In this document: one piece after another, positions 8,201 to 16,460 of the stretch
Layout: each line of letters opens with the position of its first letter
Position numbering within the stretch: position 1 is the first letter of the stretch
From: an uncultured Hyphomicrobiales bacterium
GTDB lineage: Bacteria; Pseudomonadota; Alphaproteobacteria; Rhizobiales; Beijerinckiaceae
Length of the DNA stretch: 16,972 nt
Reading direction: 5' to 3'
Assembly: GCA_903916165.1 (NCBI GenBank)
Contig: CAIWVR010000476.1
Location: 1 to 16,972, forward strand
Position numbers and translations under genes: made by a program
Notes under the pieces: generated by a model
Seen by the model: only the letters and a program-made list of their open reading frames with translations
Database searches by the model: none
What the model was told of the DNA's origin: nothing

Positions 8201-9708
8201 CGGGCATATCCTGGCCGAGCATCCGACACGTCCTGAAAACCCCGATGCAGCGGGTTTTTCTGCTGATCGCTGTGTCGGTCTGTCTCCGACTGGCATTCGC
8301 GGCCTCCACAGGGCTGGGCATTGATGAGGCCTATCTTGTCGCCACCGGGCGCCAGCTTGCCCTGAGCACCTATGATCATCCGCCGCTCGCATGGTGGATG
8401 GGCTGGCTGGCGTCCCATCTTCTGGGCAGCGAAGTGCCCTTTGCCATCCGCCTGCCATTCCTGCTGCTGTTTGCCGGGACAACCTGGCAGATGTTTCGGC
8501 TGGGCGAGCGCCTGTTTGGTGCCGAGGCCGGCTTCTGGTCGGCGCTGGCGCTGAATTGCGCCCCGGTTCTTGGCGTGACTTCGGCGACCTGGGCCGTGCC
8601 TGATGCGCCGTTGATGTTCTGTCTGCTGGCGGGTGCCAATGCGCTCGCACGCGTCCTGTTTCAGACGCCTGCGGAGCCCCGGATCTGGCTTGTCGCCGGT
8701 TTCTGGGGCGGCCTTGCGATCTTGTCCAAATATCATGGCGTGTTTCTCTTCGCGGGTGCCTTCGTCTTCCTCCTCATGTCGCCCTTGTATCGCCGTTGGC
8801 TGCTCACGCCCTGGCCCTATCTTGCGACAGGATTGGCCGCGCTCGTCTTCGCGCCGGTCGTGGTCTGGAACATCCAGAATCACTGGGCATCGTTCACCTT
8901 TCAAAGTGGTCGGGCGAATGTCGGGCATGTGCGTCTCTGGATGCCGTTCCTGTCGCTTGGTGCCCAGGCCCTGTTCATCTGGCCGCCGATCTGGCTGGCG
9001 CTGGTGACCACGGCTTTTCGTGATCTGCGCTCGCGGGTGCCCGATGAACGGCGGCGTCTGCTCTATTGCATCGGCCTTGGCCCGATCATGGTCTTCACGC
9101 TCGTCTCGCCCTGGGCTGAGGGGATGTTCTTTCACTGGGCTGCGCCGGGCTATCTGATGTTGATGCCCATGCTGGGTGCTGAAATCGCGCGACGACTTGA
9201 GAGCGGCGATCTTTTGTGGCGGCGCATGGCGGCCCTGTCTGCCATCGGCGTTGCGCTGCTGGTCCTGCTGTTCAGCGCGCTGGCGCTTGGCACGCAGTCC
9301 ACCAGGATCTTGCCGGGGCCGGATCCGTTTCTGGACATGCGGGACTGGAGCGCCCTGCGCGGTGGCCTGGAAAGCCGCGGATTGCAGGCGCGGGGCGTGA
9401 CATTCGTGGCGGGTCTCAGGTGGCACCAGTCCGGTCGCATCGATTACGCGCTGAATCAGGCCTGGCCGGTGACGTGCCTGTGCCGGGATGCCCGCGGCTT
9501 TGGTGTCCTCGCTCCACCCTCGGCATTCGCGGGTCAGACCGGGATCGTGCTCATCCCCCTGAAGAGGCTGGCGCGGGACGCAGCCGAACTCGCGCCAAAA
9601 TTTGAAACACTTGAACGTTTGCCCGATGTCGACCTGTTTCACAATATTTACGGGGACGCCAAGATGGCAGTTTTCCTTGGCACAGGGCTCCGCAACGGCG
9701 CGCCCTGA
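8197..9708 (+). CDS. GT39-family (ArnT/PMT-like) integral-membrane glycosyltransferase
   Basis: A 503-residue multi-pass protein with about ten hydrophobic helices and a soluble C-terminal part after ~residue 365. The first external loop holds GIDEAY (41-46), the acidic motif of GT39/ArnT-like enzymes, followed by YDHPPLAWW (59-67), also typical of the PMT_2 family. These enzymes use a polyprenyl-phosphate sugar on the periplasmic side and transfer it to lipid A, a glycan or a protein. The start overlaps the stop of the GT2-GtrA gene by 4 nt (ATGA), fitting a pathway in which that enzyme makes and presents the donor. The acceptor is unknown. There is no terminator after it; the spacer to glyA has only a small CTTTTC-AAT-GAAAAG hairpin at 9795-9809. 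Long open frames on the opposite strand here are composition artefacts. Confidence 0.9.
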   Translation: MTGISWPSIRHVLKTPMQRVFLLIAVSVCLRLAFAASTGLGIDEAYLVATGRQLALSTYDHPPLAWWMGWLASHLLGSEVPFAIRLPFLLLFAGTTWQMFRLGERLFGAEAGFWSALALNCAPVLGVTSATWAVPDAPLMFCLLAGANALARVLFQTPAEPRIWLVAGFWGGLAILSKYHGVFLFAGAFVFLLMSPLYRRWLLTPWPYLATGLAALVFAPVVVWNIQNHWASFTFQSGRANVGHVRLWMPFLSLGAQALFIWPPIWLALVTTAFRDLRSRVPDERRRLLYCIGLGPIMVFTLVSPWAEGMFFHWAAPGYLMLMPMLGAEIARRLESGDLLWRRMAALSAIGVALLVLLFSALALGTQSTRILPGPDPFLDMRDWSALRGGLESRGLQARGVTFVAGLRWHQSGRIDYALNQAWPVTCLCRDARGFGVLAPPSAFAGQTGIVLIPLKRLARDAAELAPKFETLERLPDVDLFHNIYGDAKMAVFLGTGLRNGAP

Positions 9709-9952
9709 TCCAGCCTTTTCACGCAACCGTATCATTCGCTCAAGGGCTTGATATCGAGTCAGGCGTTGCAATTCATGCGGGTTCGCCCATCTGTCTTTTC
9801 AATGAAAAGGCCATTCTGTCGCCTTTCCGTCTCTGGCGGAGCATGCTAGAGCGAATGCGTTTTCAGCCACCCGACGAGACTATATGTTGCGTGCGCGGCC
9901 TTGCCGTCACCCTAGGTAATGTTTCGCAGGCCCAATGACGAGGAGCAGGGCG
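9709..9952. promoter_or_regulatory. Intergenic region upstream of glyA
   Basis: This 244-bp spacer should contain the promoter of the glyA-to-thiL gene run. It holds a short hairpin, CTTTTC-AAT-GAAAAG (9795-9809), without a T-tail. I see no glycine or other riboswitch signature, and no confident -35/-10 pair. Confidence 0.35.
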
Positions 9953-11266
9953 ATGTCCCAGACGAATTCAAGCGCCGCTTCGGCCTACCAGCTCTCGAAC
10001 TCGTTCTTCGGGGCGGCGCTGGCCGAAAGCGACCCGGAAATCGCCCGCTCCATCGAGCTTGAACTCGGTCGCCAGCGCGACGAGATCGAGCTGATCGCCT
10101 CTGAAAATATCGTCTCCCGCGCCGTTCTCGAAGCGCAGGGGTCGGTGATGACCAATAAATATGCGGAGGGCTATCCGGGCCGCCGCTATTATGGCGGTTG
10201 CCAGTTCGTCGACATTGCCGAGAATCTCGCCATCGAGCGCCTGACACGCCTGTTTGGCTGCAGCTTCGCCAATGTCCAGCCGAACTCCGGTTCGCAGGCC
10301 AATCAGGCCGTCTTCCTCGCCTTGCTGCAGCCGGGCGATACGTTCATGGGCCTCGATCTCGCGGCGGGCGGTCATCTGACGCATGGTTCATCGGTCAATA
10401 TGTCGGGCAAATGGTTCAAGGCCGTCAGCTATGGCGTGGATCCCGACACCCAGATGATCGACATGGACACTGTCGCCAGCATTGCGCGCGAGCAGAAGCC
10501 CAAGCTCATCATCGCCGGCGGCTCGGCCTATGCCCGCTATTGGGATTTCGCGCGCTTTCGCGCCATTGCCGATGAAGTCGGCGCTTTATTCCTCGTGGAT
10601 ATGGCGCATTTCGCGGGCCTCGTGGCGGGCGGCGCGCATCCCTCGCCGGTCCCGCACGCCCATGTTGTCACCTCGACGACGCACAAGACCCTGCGCGGTC
10701 CGCGCGGGGGCATCGTGCTCACCAATGACGAAGCCATCGCGAAGAAGATCAATTCGGCCGTCTTCCCCGGCCTGCAGGGTGGCCCCTTGATGCATGTCAT
10801 CGCGGCCAAGGCTGTGGCCTTCGGCGAAGCGCTCCGTCCCGAGTTCAAGATCTATGCGCAGCAGATTGTCGCCAATGCCAAGGCTCTTGCCGAGACGCTG
10901 CGCGACGGCGGCTTCGACATTGTGACGGGCGGCACCGACAATCATCTGATGCTGGTCGACCTGCGCCCGAAGAAGCTCAACGGCAAGGTGTCGGAAGCCG
11001 CGCTCGGCCGCGCCCACATCACCTGCAACAAGAATGGCATTCCCTTCGATCCCGAAAAGCCGTTCGTGACGTCCGGCATTCGTCTGGGCACGCCCGCCGC
11101 CACCTCGCGTGGTTTCGGCGTGGCTGAATTCCAGACGGTCGGCAAGCTGATCGTCGAGACGCTCGACGGCCTGTCGAAGTCCGGCGAAGACGGTAATCTG
11201 GCGGTGGAAGCGCATGTGCGCGCGCAGGTCAAAGCGCTCACGCTGCGCTTTCCCATCTATCCGTAA
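9953..11266 (+). CDS. glyA: Serine hydroxymethyltransferase
   Basis: A 437-residue PLP enzyme that interconverts serine and glycine with tetrahydrofolate/5,10-methylene-THF, supplying one-carbon units in the cytoplasm. Family motifs are complete: [10 protein letters not shown] (46-55), [14 protein letters not shown] (70-83), [22 protein letters not shown] (214-227) and the PLP-lysine motif [16 protein letters not shown] with Lys at 245; near the C-terminus are [11 protein letters not shown] and [13 protein letters not shown]. The length matches bacterial GlyA with a short N-terminal extension. The ATG at 9953 is chosen over one at 9935 because GGAG lies 7 nt upstream. nrdR starts 12 bp after its stop, so it heads a co-directional gene run reaching thiL. 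Confidence 0.97.
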   Translation: MSQTNSSAASAYQLSNSFFGAALAESDPEIARSIELELGRQRDEIELIASENIVSRAVLEAQGSVMTNKYAEGYPGRRYYGGCQFVDIAENLAIERLTRLFGCSFANVQPNSGSQANQAVFLALLQPGDTFMGLDLAAGGHLTHGSSVNMSGKWFKAVSYGVDPDTQMIDMDTVASIAREQKPKLIIAGGSAYARYWDFARFRAIADEVGALFLVDMAHFAGLVAGGAHPSPVPHAHVVTSTTHKTLRGPRGGIVLTNDEAIAKKINSAVFPGLQGGPLMHVIAAKAVAFGEALRPEFKIYAQQIVANAKALAETLRDGGFDIVTGGTDNHLMLVDLRPKKLNGKVSEAALGRAHITCNKNGIPFDPEKPFVTSGIRLGTPAATSRGFGVAEFQTVGKLIVETLDGLSKSGEDGNLAVEAHVRAQVKALTLRFPIYP

Positions 11267-11278
11267 GGGCCAAGACAC

Positions 11279-11785
11279 ATGCGCTGTCCCTATTGTGGAA
11301 GCCTCGATACTCAGGTGAAGGACTCGCGTCCCACCGAGGACGCTTCCGCGATCCGGCGCCGTCGCGTGTGTCCTGATTGCGCTGGTCGCTTTACGACTTT
11401 CGAGCGCGTGCAATTGCGTGAGCTGACGGTGATCAAGAAGTCCGGTCGTCGGGTGCCCGTCGATCGTGACAAGCTGATGCAGTCGCTCTCGATCTCGTTG
11501 CGCAAGCGGCCGATCGATCCTGAGCGCGTCGAGCGCATGGTCAATGGCATCGTGCGCCGGCTCGAGAGTCATGGCGAGGGTGATGTCCACAGCGTGCGTA
11601 TCGGCGAACTGGTGATGGAGGGCCTGCGCGCGCTCGATCCCATCGCCTATGTCCGCTTCGCGTCCGTCTACAAGAACTTCCGCGAAGCCGGCGACTTCTC
11701 GACGATCCTTGATGAACTTGCGCGCAGCGACAGCGACGGGCCTGACTTTACGCCGTCGTTGCACAAGTTGCCCGACCCCGCATGA
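11279..11785 (+). CDS. nrdR: Transcriptional repressor NrdR
   Basis: A 168-residue regulator of ribonucleotide reductase genes. The N-terminal zinc ribbon has the four cysteines C3, C6, C31 and C34 (CPYC and CPDC), with the conserved [15 protein letters not shown] linker. The ATP-cone spans about residues 48-138 ([18 protein letters not shown] to [13 protein letters not shown]), which senses ATP/dATP and controls oligomer state and DNA binding. The tail after ~150 is variable. It lies 12 bp after glyA and its TGA overlaps the ribD ATG (ATGA), indicating translational coupling. The order glyA-nrdR-ribD is common in alphaproteobacteria. No nrd genes are in the window. Confidence 0.97.
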   Translation: MRCPYCGSLDTQVKDSRPTEDASAIRRRRVCPDCAGRFTTFERVQLRELTVIKKSGRRVPVDRDKLMQSLSISLRKRPIDPERVERMVNGIVRRLESHGEGDVHSVRIGELVMEGLRALDPIAYVRFASVYKNFREAGDFSTILDELARSDSDGPDFTPSLHKLPDPA

Positions 11786-12909
11786 GCGCATCCGTCACAG
11801 ACGACGATCTCGCCGACATCCGTTTCATGTCTGCGGCCATTGCCTATGCGCGGCGCGGGCTGGGATTGACCGCGCCCAATCCGGCCGTCGGCTGTATGAT
11901 CGTCAAGCACGGCGTGATCGTCGGTCGTGGCGCGACACAGCCCGGTGGGCGCCCCCATGCCGAGACCGTCGCCATAGCCGATGCAGGAGAGGCAGCGCAG
12001 GGTGCCACGCTCTATGTCACGCTGGAGCCGTGCAGCCATCACGGTGTCACGGGTCCGTGCGCACAAGCGGTCATCACCTCTGGCGTGACGCGGGTGGTGT
12101 CTGCCATTGAAGATCCTGATTCGCGCGTGGCGGGACGCGGCCATGCGATGCTGCGCGAGGCAGGCATTCCGGTGCGCGTCGGCGTGGGCGCCGAGGCTGC
12201 GATGCGCGGCAATCTTGGACACATCCTGCGCGTCGGCCAGGGTCGACCGATGGTGACGCTGAAACTGGCCGAAACCGCCGATGGCTATGCGGCGGCCGGT
12301 GTGCATGACGCGCGGCTGATGATCACGGGGCAGGCGGCCAACAACCGCGTGCAGATCATGCGCGCGCTGCACGATGCCGTGATGGTTGGTGCCGGCACCG
12401 CGCTGGGCGATGATCCGCTGCTCACCGTGCGTCTGGCCGGACTCGAGAAACGCTCACCGTTGCGCGTCATCCTCGACACGCATCTTCGCTTGTCCCTGCG
12501 CTCCCGACTCGTGGCGACCGCTGCCGAGCACCCAGTGCTGGTGATCGCGGGCGAGGGGGCTTCCGCCAGCGCGCGGCTGGCGCTGGAAGCCAAGGGCGTG
12601 GCCGTCGACATCGCGCCGCTGGGCGCCAATGGTCACATTGATCTGCCATCGGCTCTGTCGCTTTTGGCGCAGCGGGGCATCACGCGTGTGTTCAGCGAGG
12701 GCGGGCCTTTGGTCGCGGCCGCCTTGATCGAGGCGAACCTGGTCGATGACGTGTTCATCTTCCGGGGAGCCAAGCCGTTCGGCCGCGAGGGCCTTCCCGC
12801 GCTGGACGCCATGTCCCGGCAGCGGCTCGCCGATCCAAAGCGGTTCCGCGCCGTAGACCCAGTGCAGCTTGGTCAGGACCAGTTGGTTCAATACGAGAGG
12901 ATTATCTAG
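11782..12909 (+). CDS. ribD: Bifunctional pyrimidine deaminase/reductase RibD
   Basis: A 375-residue enzyme for the second and third steps of riboflavin synthesis: deamination of the pyrimidine formed from GTP, then NADPH-dependent reduction of its ribose. The N-terminal deaminase domain (1-~145) shows [11 protein letters not shown], the catalytic HAE (59-61) and the zinc motif [13 protein letters not shown] (C84, C93). The reductase domain (~150-375) starts [13 protein letters not shown] and contains [20 protein letters not shown] and [13 protein letters not shown]. The start overlaps the nrdR stop by 4 nt, and ribE begins immediately after the stop, so expression is coupled to both neighbours. 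I see no FMN riboswitch upstream. Confidence 0.97.
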   Translation: MSASVTDDDLADIRFMSAAIAYARRGLGLTAPNPAVGCMIVKHGVIVGRGATQPGGRPHAETVAIADAGEAAQGATLYVTLEPCSHHGVTGPCAQAVITSGVTRVVSAIEDPDSRVAGRGHAMLREAGIPVRVGVGAEAAMRGNLGHILRVGQGRPMVTLKLAETADGYAAAGVHDARLMITGQAANNRVQIMRALHDAVMVGAGTALGDDPLLTVRLAGLEKRSPLRVILDTHLRLSLRSRLVATAAEHPVLVIAGEGASASARLALEAKGVAVDIAPLGANGHIDLPSALSLLAQRGITRVFSEGGPLVAAALIEANLVDDVFIFRGAKPFGREGLPALDAMSRQRLADPKRFRAVDPVQLGQDQLVQYERII

Positions 12910-13512
12910 ATGTTCACGGGTCTCGTCAGCGATGTCGGCACGATCGTCTCGATGGAGACGCGCGGCGAATTGCGCCGCATCCGCATCGCCTGTTCCTACG
13001 ATCCGCAGACGATCCTGCTCGGCGCGTCCATCGCCTGTTCGGGACCATGCCTGACCGCAGTCGAGATCGGGACGCAGAATGACCGCACGTTCTTCGAAGT
13101 GGACGCTGCCGCCGAGACGCTGGCGCGCACCACCGTGGGCACCTGGGTGCCAGGACAGCGCATCAATCTCGAACGGTCGCTGAAGATCGGTGATGAACTG
13201 GGCGGGCATATCGTCACCGGCCATGTCGATGGCGTGGCCAGCATCGCCGAACGCCGTGATTTTGACGGCATGGCGCATTATGACATCGAGGCACCGGCGG
13301 CGATCGCTCGCTTCATCGCCGAAAAAGGCTCGGTCTGCCTCGACGGCACCTCGCTGACGGTGAATTCCGTGACCGGCAACCGCTTCACCATCCTGCTGAT
13401 CCCGCACACGCTGGACGTCACGACCTGGGGCGAGCGCAAGACGGGCGACAGCCTCAACATTGAAGTCGATTTGATGGCCCGCTACGCCGCGCGGTTGGTC
13501 GAGGCGAAGTAA
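12910..13512 (+). CDS. ribE: Riboflavin synthase alpha subunit
   Basis: A 200-residue enzyme that dismutates two 6,7-dimethyl-8-ribityllumazine molecules to riboflavin and the ribityl-diamino-uracil substrate of RibH. Two tandem lumazine-binding barrels are visible: the first starts MFTGLVSDVGTI and contains SIACSGPCLTAV; the second begins GHIVTGHVDGVASI and contains KGSVCLDGTSLTVNSV. It starts on the base after the ribD stop. In many relatives ribH follows closely, but here a toxin-antitoxin pair of about 0.9 kb intervenes. Some schemes call this gene ribC. Confidence 0.96.
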   Translation: MFTGLVSDVGTIVSMETRGELRRIRIACSYDPQTILLGASIACSGPCLTAVEIGTQNDRTFFEVDAAAETLARTTVGTWVPGQRINLERSLKIGDELGGHIVTGHVDGVASIAERRDFDGMAHYDIEAPAAIARFIAEKGSVCLDGTSLTVNSVTGNRFTILLIPHTLDVTTWGERKTGDSLNIEVDLMARYAARLVEAK

Positions 13513-13534
13513 GGGGCTGCCCCGTCAGGTGTAA

Positions 13535-13545
13535 TGACATTGTCA
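13535..13545. promoter_or_regulatory. Candidate operator of the DUF1778/GNAT module
   Basis: TGACA-T-TGTCA is a perfect 11-bp odd palindrome 33 bp before the antitoxin start, inside the 66-bp gap after ribE. Ribbon-helix-helix antitoxins with their toxins bind short palindromes at their own promoter, so this is a plausible autoregulation site. The assignment is by position only. Confidence 0.4.
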
Positions 13546-13578
13546 GTGTGTCGTGGTATCGTCTCGACGAGGTGATCG

Positions 13579-13845
13579 ATGACTGCCATTCGCGACACGC
13601 TGAACATGCGCATCAAGCCCGAGGACCGCAGTCTCTTCGACTGGGCGGCCAAGGCGCAGGGCAAGACGCGCACCGAATTCATCCTTGAGGCGGCGCGCAA
13701 GGCGGCTGAAGACGCGCTGCTGGATCGCTCGCTGGTTCGAGTCGATCCAGACGCCTATGCGGCCTTTCTCGACCGGCTGGACAAGCCGCTGGAGCCCTCC
13801 GATCGTCTCAAGCAGACCATGCGCAGCAAGGCGCCCTGGGATTGA
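13579..13845 (+). CDS. DUF1778 (TacA-like) ribbon-helix-helix antitoxin
   Basis: An 88-residue protein of the usual DUF1778 size. Residues ~4-45 form the ribbon-helix-helix: strand DTLNMRIKPEDRSLFDWAAKA, then GKTRTEFILEAARKAAEDAL. The C-terminal part (DPDAYAAFLDRLDKPLEPSDRLKQ) is the toxin-covering segment typical of TacA-like antitoxins. It should bind the following GNAT toxin, block its acetyl-CoA/tRNA site and repress the operon with it. The ATG has an excellent GAGGTGA Shine-Dalgarno just upstream. Its TGA overlaps the toxin's TTG start, tying toxin translation to the antitoxin. It lies inside the riboflavin operon. Confidence 0.93.
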   Translation: MTAIRDTLNMRIKPEDRSLFDWAAKAQGKTRTEFILEAARKAAEDALLDRSLVRVDPDAYAAFLDRLDKPLEPSDRLKQTMRSKAPWD

Positions 13846-14333
13846 CCCTCTCGGCTCCGGCTCCGATCACGCTGGAGCATGATCTCTCGCCATTTTCTTG
13901 CGGGCATCCGACGCTGGATAATTGGCTGCGTCGGCGCGCCCTGAGCAATCACGAGAGCGGTGCCTCGCGCACCTATGTGACGGCGCACGGCGTCCGCGTC
14001 CTTGGCTATTACGCGCTCGCATCCGGGGCTCTCGCTTCTTCGGAAGCGACCGGGCGCTTCAGGCGGAACATGCCCGACCCTGTTCCCGTCGCGATTTTGG
14101 CCCGTCTGGCCGTCGATCAGACAGTTCACGGGACGGGCGTGGGGCGCGCGCTCTTTGTCGATGCCGCACAGCGCGTCGTGTCGGCAGCGGAGATCATCGG
14201 CATTCATGGGTTGATCGTCCATGCCATTTCCGAGGAGGCTGCGGCCTTCTATGCCGCGCTTGGCCTCTCTGCGACGCCGGCGGAGCCACGAACCTTCATG
14301 ATCACGCTGGACGAGTTACGTCTGGCGCTCTGA
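13842..14333 (+). CDS. GNAT-family acetyltransferase toxin (TacT-like)
   Basis: A 163-residue GNAT protein. The N-terminus has the toxin-type motif [17 protein letters not shown] (18-34), then [19 protein letters not shown]. The acetyl-CoA loop is [19 protein letters not shown] (87-104), and the catalytic tyrosine is expected in [10 protein letters not shown] (Y137). TacT-like toxins acetylate the amino group of charged aminoacyl-tRNA and stop translation. Paired with the upstream DUF1778 gene, this is a complete module with all motifs intact. The start is the weak TTG at 13842, overlapping the antitoxin stop (TTGA); no better in-frame start lies before the conserved motif. A weak start should keep toxin below antitoxin. 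The stop at 14331-14333 is about 100 bp before ribH. Confidence 0.93.
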   Translation: MTLSAPAPITLEHDLSPFSCGHPTLDNWLRRRALSNHESGASRTYVTAHGVRVLGYYALASGALASSEATGRFRRNMPDPVPVAILARLAVDQTVHGTGVGRALFVDAAQRVVSAAEIIGIHGLIVHAISEEAAAFYAALGLSATPAEPRTFMITLDELRLAL

Positions 14334-14346
14334 ATTTGCAGCGTTG

Positions 14347-14359
14347 CAAGGCAGCCTTG
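14347..14359 (+). repeat. Short hairpin after the GNAT toxin gene
   Basis: CAAGG-CAG-CCTTG, a 5-bp perfect stem with a 3-nt loop, lies 13 nt after the toxin stop. It may be part of the folded leader before ribH; too short to call a terminator. Confidence 0.3.
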
Positions 14360-14387
14360 TCTCACGCGACTTGCTCTCGCCTCCCGC

Positions 14388-14415
14388 GCGGGGTACTCAG
14401 ACCCCCGCTGTTTTA
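14388..14415 (+). terminator. Candidate terminator or attenuator just upstream of ribH
   Basis: GCGGGG (14388-14393) pairs with CCCCGC (14403-14408) around a 9-nt loop and is followed by TGTTTTA. This looks like a short rho-independent terminator between the toxin-antitoxin pair and ribH, only 16 nt before the ribH start. If active, it would insulate or reduce ribH-nusB-thiL transcription from upstream; the T-run is short, so leakiness is likely. Confidence 0.45.
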
Positions 14416-14431
14416 CATTGAGGACAAGCCC

Positions 14432-14920
14432 ATGGCCGAACCGCGCCGAGAGATCAAACCCATCAGCGGCGTGGCCGGCACCCGACTTCTTGTGGTCGAG
14501 GCCCGCTATTACGACGATATCGGCGATATGCTTCTGTCCGGCGCGCGGCGTGCGGCAACCCTGGCTGGTGCCGAGGTCGATCTGCTTGCGATGCCCGGCG
14601 CGCTGGAAATTCCGGCGGCCATTGCCATCGCCTGCGACAAGGCGGCAGCTGCCGGCCGGCCCTATGATGGTGCCGTGGCGCTCGGCTGCGTCATTCGCGG
14701 CGAAACCTATCATTTTGAAATTGTCGCGGGCGAAAGCTCGCGGGCGCTGATGGACCTGTCCGTGTCGCGCAAGCTGCCGCTCGGCAATGGCATTCTGACC
14801 GTTGAATCCGAAGAGCAGGCCATTGTGCGCGCCGATCCGGGGCAGGGCGACAAGGGCGGCGACGCGGTGCGCGCCGCACTCACACTCGTCGCGCTCGTGC
14901 GCGCGGAAAGTCAGTTCTAA
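14432..14920 (+). CDS. ribH: 6,7-dimethyl-8-ribityllumazine synthase
   Basis: A 162-residue enzyme condensing 5-amino-6-ribitylaminouracil with dihydroxybutanone phosphate to form lumazine; homologues assemble into pentamers or capsids. Motifs visible are [20 protein letters not shown] (19-38), the [10 protein letters not shown] loop (54-63), the catalytic region [21 protein letters not shown] (83-103) with His94, and the C-terminal EEQAIVRAD. The substrate-stacking aromatic is Tyr in RYYDD instead of Phe in the common RFN motif. The ATG at 14432 has GAGGA upstream, and the frame is also open upstream through the toxin gene, but that part has no RibH similarity. The stop shares one base with the nusB ATG (TAATG). 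Confidence 0.96.
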   Translation: MAEPRREIKPISGVAGTRLLVVEARYYDDIGDMLLSGARRAATLAGAEVDLLAMPGALEIPAAIAIACDKAAAAGRPYDGAVALGCVIRGETYHFEIVAGESSRALMDLSVSRKLPLGNGILTVESEEQAIVRADPGQGDKGGDAVRAALTLVALVRAESQF

Positions 14921-15387
14921 TGTCACGCGAACATCGCGCCGCTTCGAGGCTTGCAGCCACGCAGGCGCTCTACCAGATGGAAGTCGCGGCCAAGGGCGTC
15001 AACGAAATCCTCGCCGAGTTTGAGACCTACTGGATCGGTCGCGAGATCGAGGGCGAGCAGTACAAGCCAGCCGAAATCGAATTCTTTCGCGACATCCTGA
15101 ATGGCGTCCTCAAGGATCAGACTGCAATTGATCAATTGATCGACGCGACGCTTGCCGATGGTTGGCCGCTGGCCCGCGTGGAAGCCGTGATGCGCGCTGT
15201 GATGCGCGCTGCGACCTATGAGCTGCGCAAGCGCAAGGACATCCCGGCGAAAGTCGTGATCACGGAATATGTCGATGTTGCAGCGGCTTTTCTGGGTCGT
15301 GATGAAACCGGCATGATCAATGCGGTGCTCGACAAGATCGCGCGCGAATTGCGCGACCCCGTCGAGTTCGAACCGCGCACAAGGTAA
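14920..15387 (+). CDS. nusB: Transcription antitermination factor NusB
   Basis: A 155-residue all-helical protein. It starts with the Arg-rich RNA-contact segment SREHRAASRLAATQALYQME and ends with the family core LARVEAVMRAVMRAATYEL, DIPAKVVITEYVDVAAAF and ETGMINAVLDKIARELR. NusB with NusE (S10) binds boxA RNA and supports antitermination on ribosomal RNA operons. It overlaps the ribH stop by one base and precedes thiL by 11 bp; the ribH-nusB-thiL linkage is widespread in proteobacteria. Confidence 0.97.
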   Translation: MSREHRAASRLAATQALYQMEVAAKGVNEILAEFETYWIGREIEGEQYKPAEIEFFRDILNGVLKDQTAIDQLIDATLADGWPLARVEAVMRAVMRAATYELRKRKDIPAKVVITEYVDVAAAFLGRDETGMINAVLDKIARELRDPVEFEPRTR

Positions 15388-15398
15388 ACGGAGGCCGC

Positions 15399-16370
15399 GT
15401 GCCGCACTCGGGCGAAGACGACCTCATCGCCAGGTTTTTCGCTCCGCTGGCGGGCCCGGGCGGTCTCGGCCTCAAGGACGATGCGGCGCTGCTTTCGGTC
15501 GAACCGGGTTTCGAGCTCGTTGTGACCTGCGACGCGCTGGTGGCGGGCGTCCATTTCTTTGCCGAGGATCCGCCCGACGCCATCGCGCAAAAGGCTTTGC
15601 GCGTGAATCTCTCCGATCTTGCGGCCAAGGGTGCCTGCCCCACGGGCTTCGTTCTGGCGCTGGCCCTGCCGCGCGCGCTCAAGGTCGACGGCTGGCTGGC
15701 CGCCTTTGCCGAGGGGCTGGGCACTGATATTGCCGCCTATAAATGTCCGTTGCTGGGCGGCGACACCGTGATGACGCCCGGGCCGCTCATGGTGTCGGTG
15801 ACAGCCTTTGGTGCCGTGCCCGTGGGCCGCATGGTTGCTCGCACGGGCGCGTGTCCGGGTGATCTCCTTTATGTCACAGGTACGGTCGGCGATGCCGCGC
15901 TCGGGCTTCAGGTCAGGCTCGGGGCCTTGCCCGGCGAGGGGGCGGATCATCTTCTGGCGCGCTACCTGCGGCCGCAGCCGCGCAACGTGCTGGCGTCCGT
16001 GCTGCGCGACCACGCCAGTGCGGCGATGGATGTCTCGGACGGCCTCATCGGCGATCTCGCGAAAATGATGCGTGTGTCGGGCACCTCGGCCGAGATCGAG
16101 CTTGCTTGCGTGCCGGTCTCCGCCCAGGCCTCGGCCGTGATCGCGGCCCATCCGGGTGCGCTGGAGACCGCTCTGACAGGTGGCGACGATTACGAAATTC
16201 TGGCCTGCGTTCCGCCCCGGAATGCCGCCGCCTTCGAAGGGGGCGCTGCGCTGGCCGGCATGGCCGTGACACGCATCGGGCATGTCATGAAAGGGCAGGC
16301 GGCACCGCGCGTGCGTGACGCCTCTGGCGCAATCATGGCCTTCGGTCGCGTCTCCTACAGCCACTTCTGA
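15399..16370 (+). CDS. thiL: Thiamine-monophosphate kinase
   Basis: A 323-residue enzyme that phosphorylates thiamine monophosphate to thiamine diphosphate using ATP, in the cytoplasm. Family motifs are GEDDLIARFF (5-14), LKDDAALL (25-32), VTCDALVAGVHF, NLSDLAAKGACP (70-81), LLGGDTVM (118-125), AAMDVSDGLIGDL (208-220) and LTGGDDYEIL (259-268), covering the Mg-ATP and substrate aspartates. The start is GTG at 15399 with a strong GGAGG 4 nt upstream. Nothing resembling a terminator is visible in the 90 bp after its stop, so readthrough into the next gene is possible. Confidence 0.96.
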   Translation: MPHSGEDDLIARFFAPLAGPGGLGLKDDAALLSVEPGFELVVTCDALVAGVHFFAEDPPDAIAQKALRVNLSDLAAKGACPTGFVLALALPRALKVDGWLAAFAEGLGTDIAAYKCPLLGGDTVMTPGPLMVSVTAFGAVPVGRMVARTGACPGDLLYVTGTVGDAALGLQVRLGALPGEGADHLLARYLRPQPRNVLASVLRDHASAAMDVSDGLIGDLAKMMRVSGTSAEIELACVPVSAQASAVIAAHPGALETALTGGDDYEILACVPPRNAAAFEGGAALAGMAVTRIGHVMKGQAAPRVRDASGAIMAFGRVSYSHF

Positions 16371-16460
16371 GAGCCGATCGCCCGCAATCCCTGCTTTACA
16401 AATGCCGCCCGGCGCAGAACTATGGCGACCTCCTCAACATCAACAAAACTGGAGCGGGAC

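Noticed and set aside
7091..9771. Two overlapping minus-strand open frames of >500 codons opposite the glycosyltransferases
   Set aside because: Translations are Arg/Pro/Gln/His-rich with no domain, and both lie antisense to clearly recognised GT2-GtrA and GT39 genes.
9709..9952. Possible glycine riboswitch upstream of glyA
   Set aside because: No paired aptamer-like conserved segments are visible, only one small hairpin without a T-run.
10586..11791. Minus-strand open frame of 401 codons spanning glyA and nrdR
   Set aside because: It is antisense to two highly conserved genes, crosses their boundary, and has no recognisable motif.
13922..14431. Open frame upstream of ribH in the ribH frame, suggesting an N-terminal extension or fusion
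   Set aside because: It is the +2 frame of the GNAT gene; the translation is low in hydrophobics and domain-free, and ribH has its own ATG with a good Shine-Dalgarno at 14432.
14334..14431. Possible FMN riboswitch upstream of ribH
   Set aside because: The region is under 100 nt and lacks the conserved FMN-element blocks; only short hairpins are present.
15216..16364. Minus-strand open frame of 382 codons opposite nusB and thiL
   Set aside because: His/Arg/Gly-rich mirror-frame translation, antisense to conserved genes.
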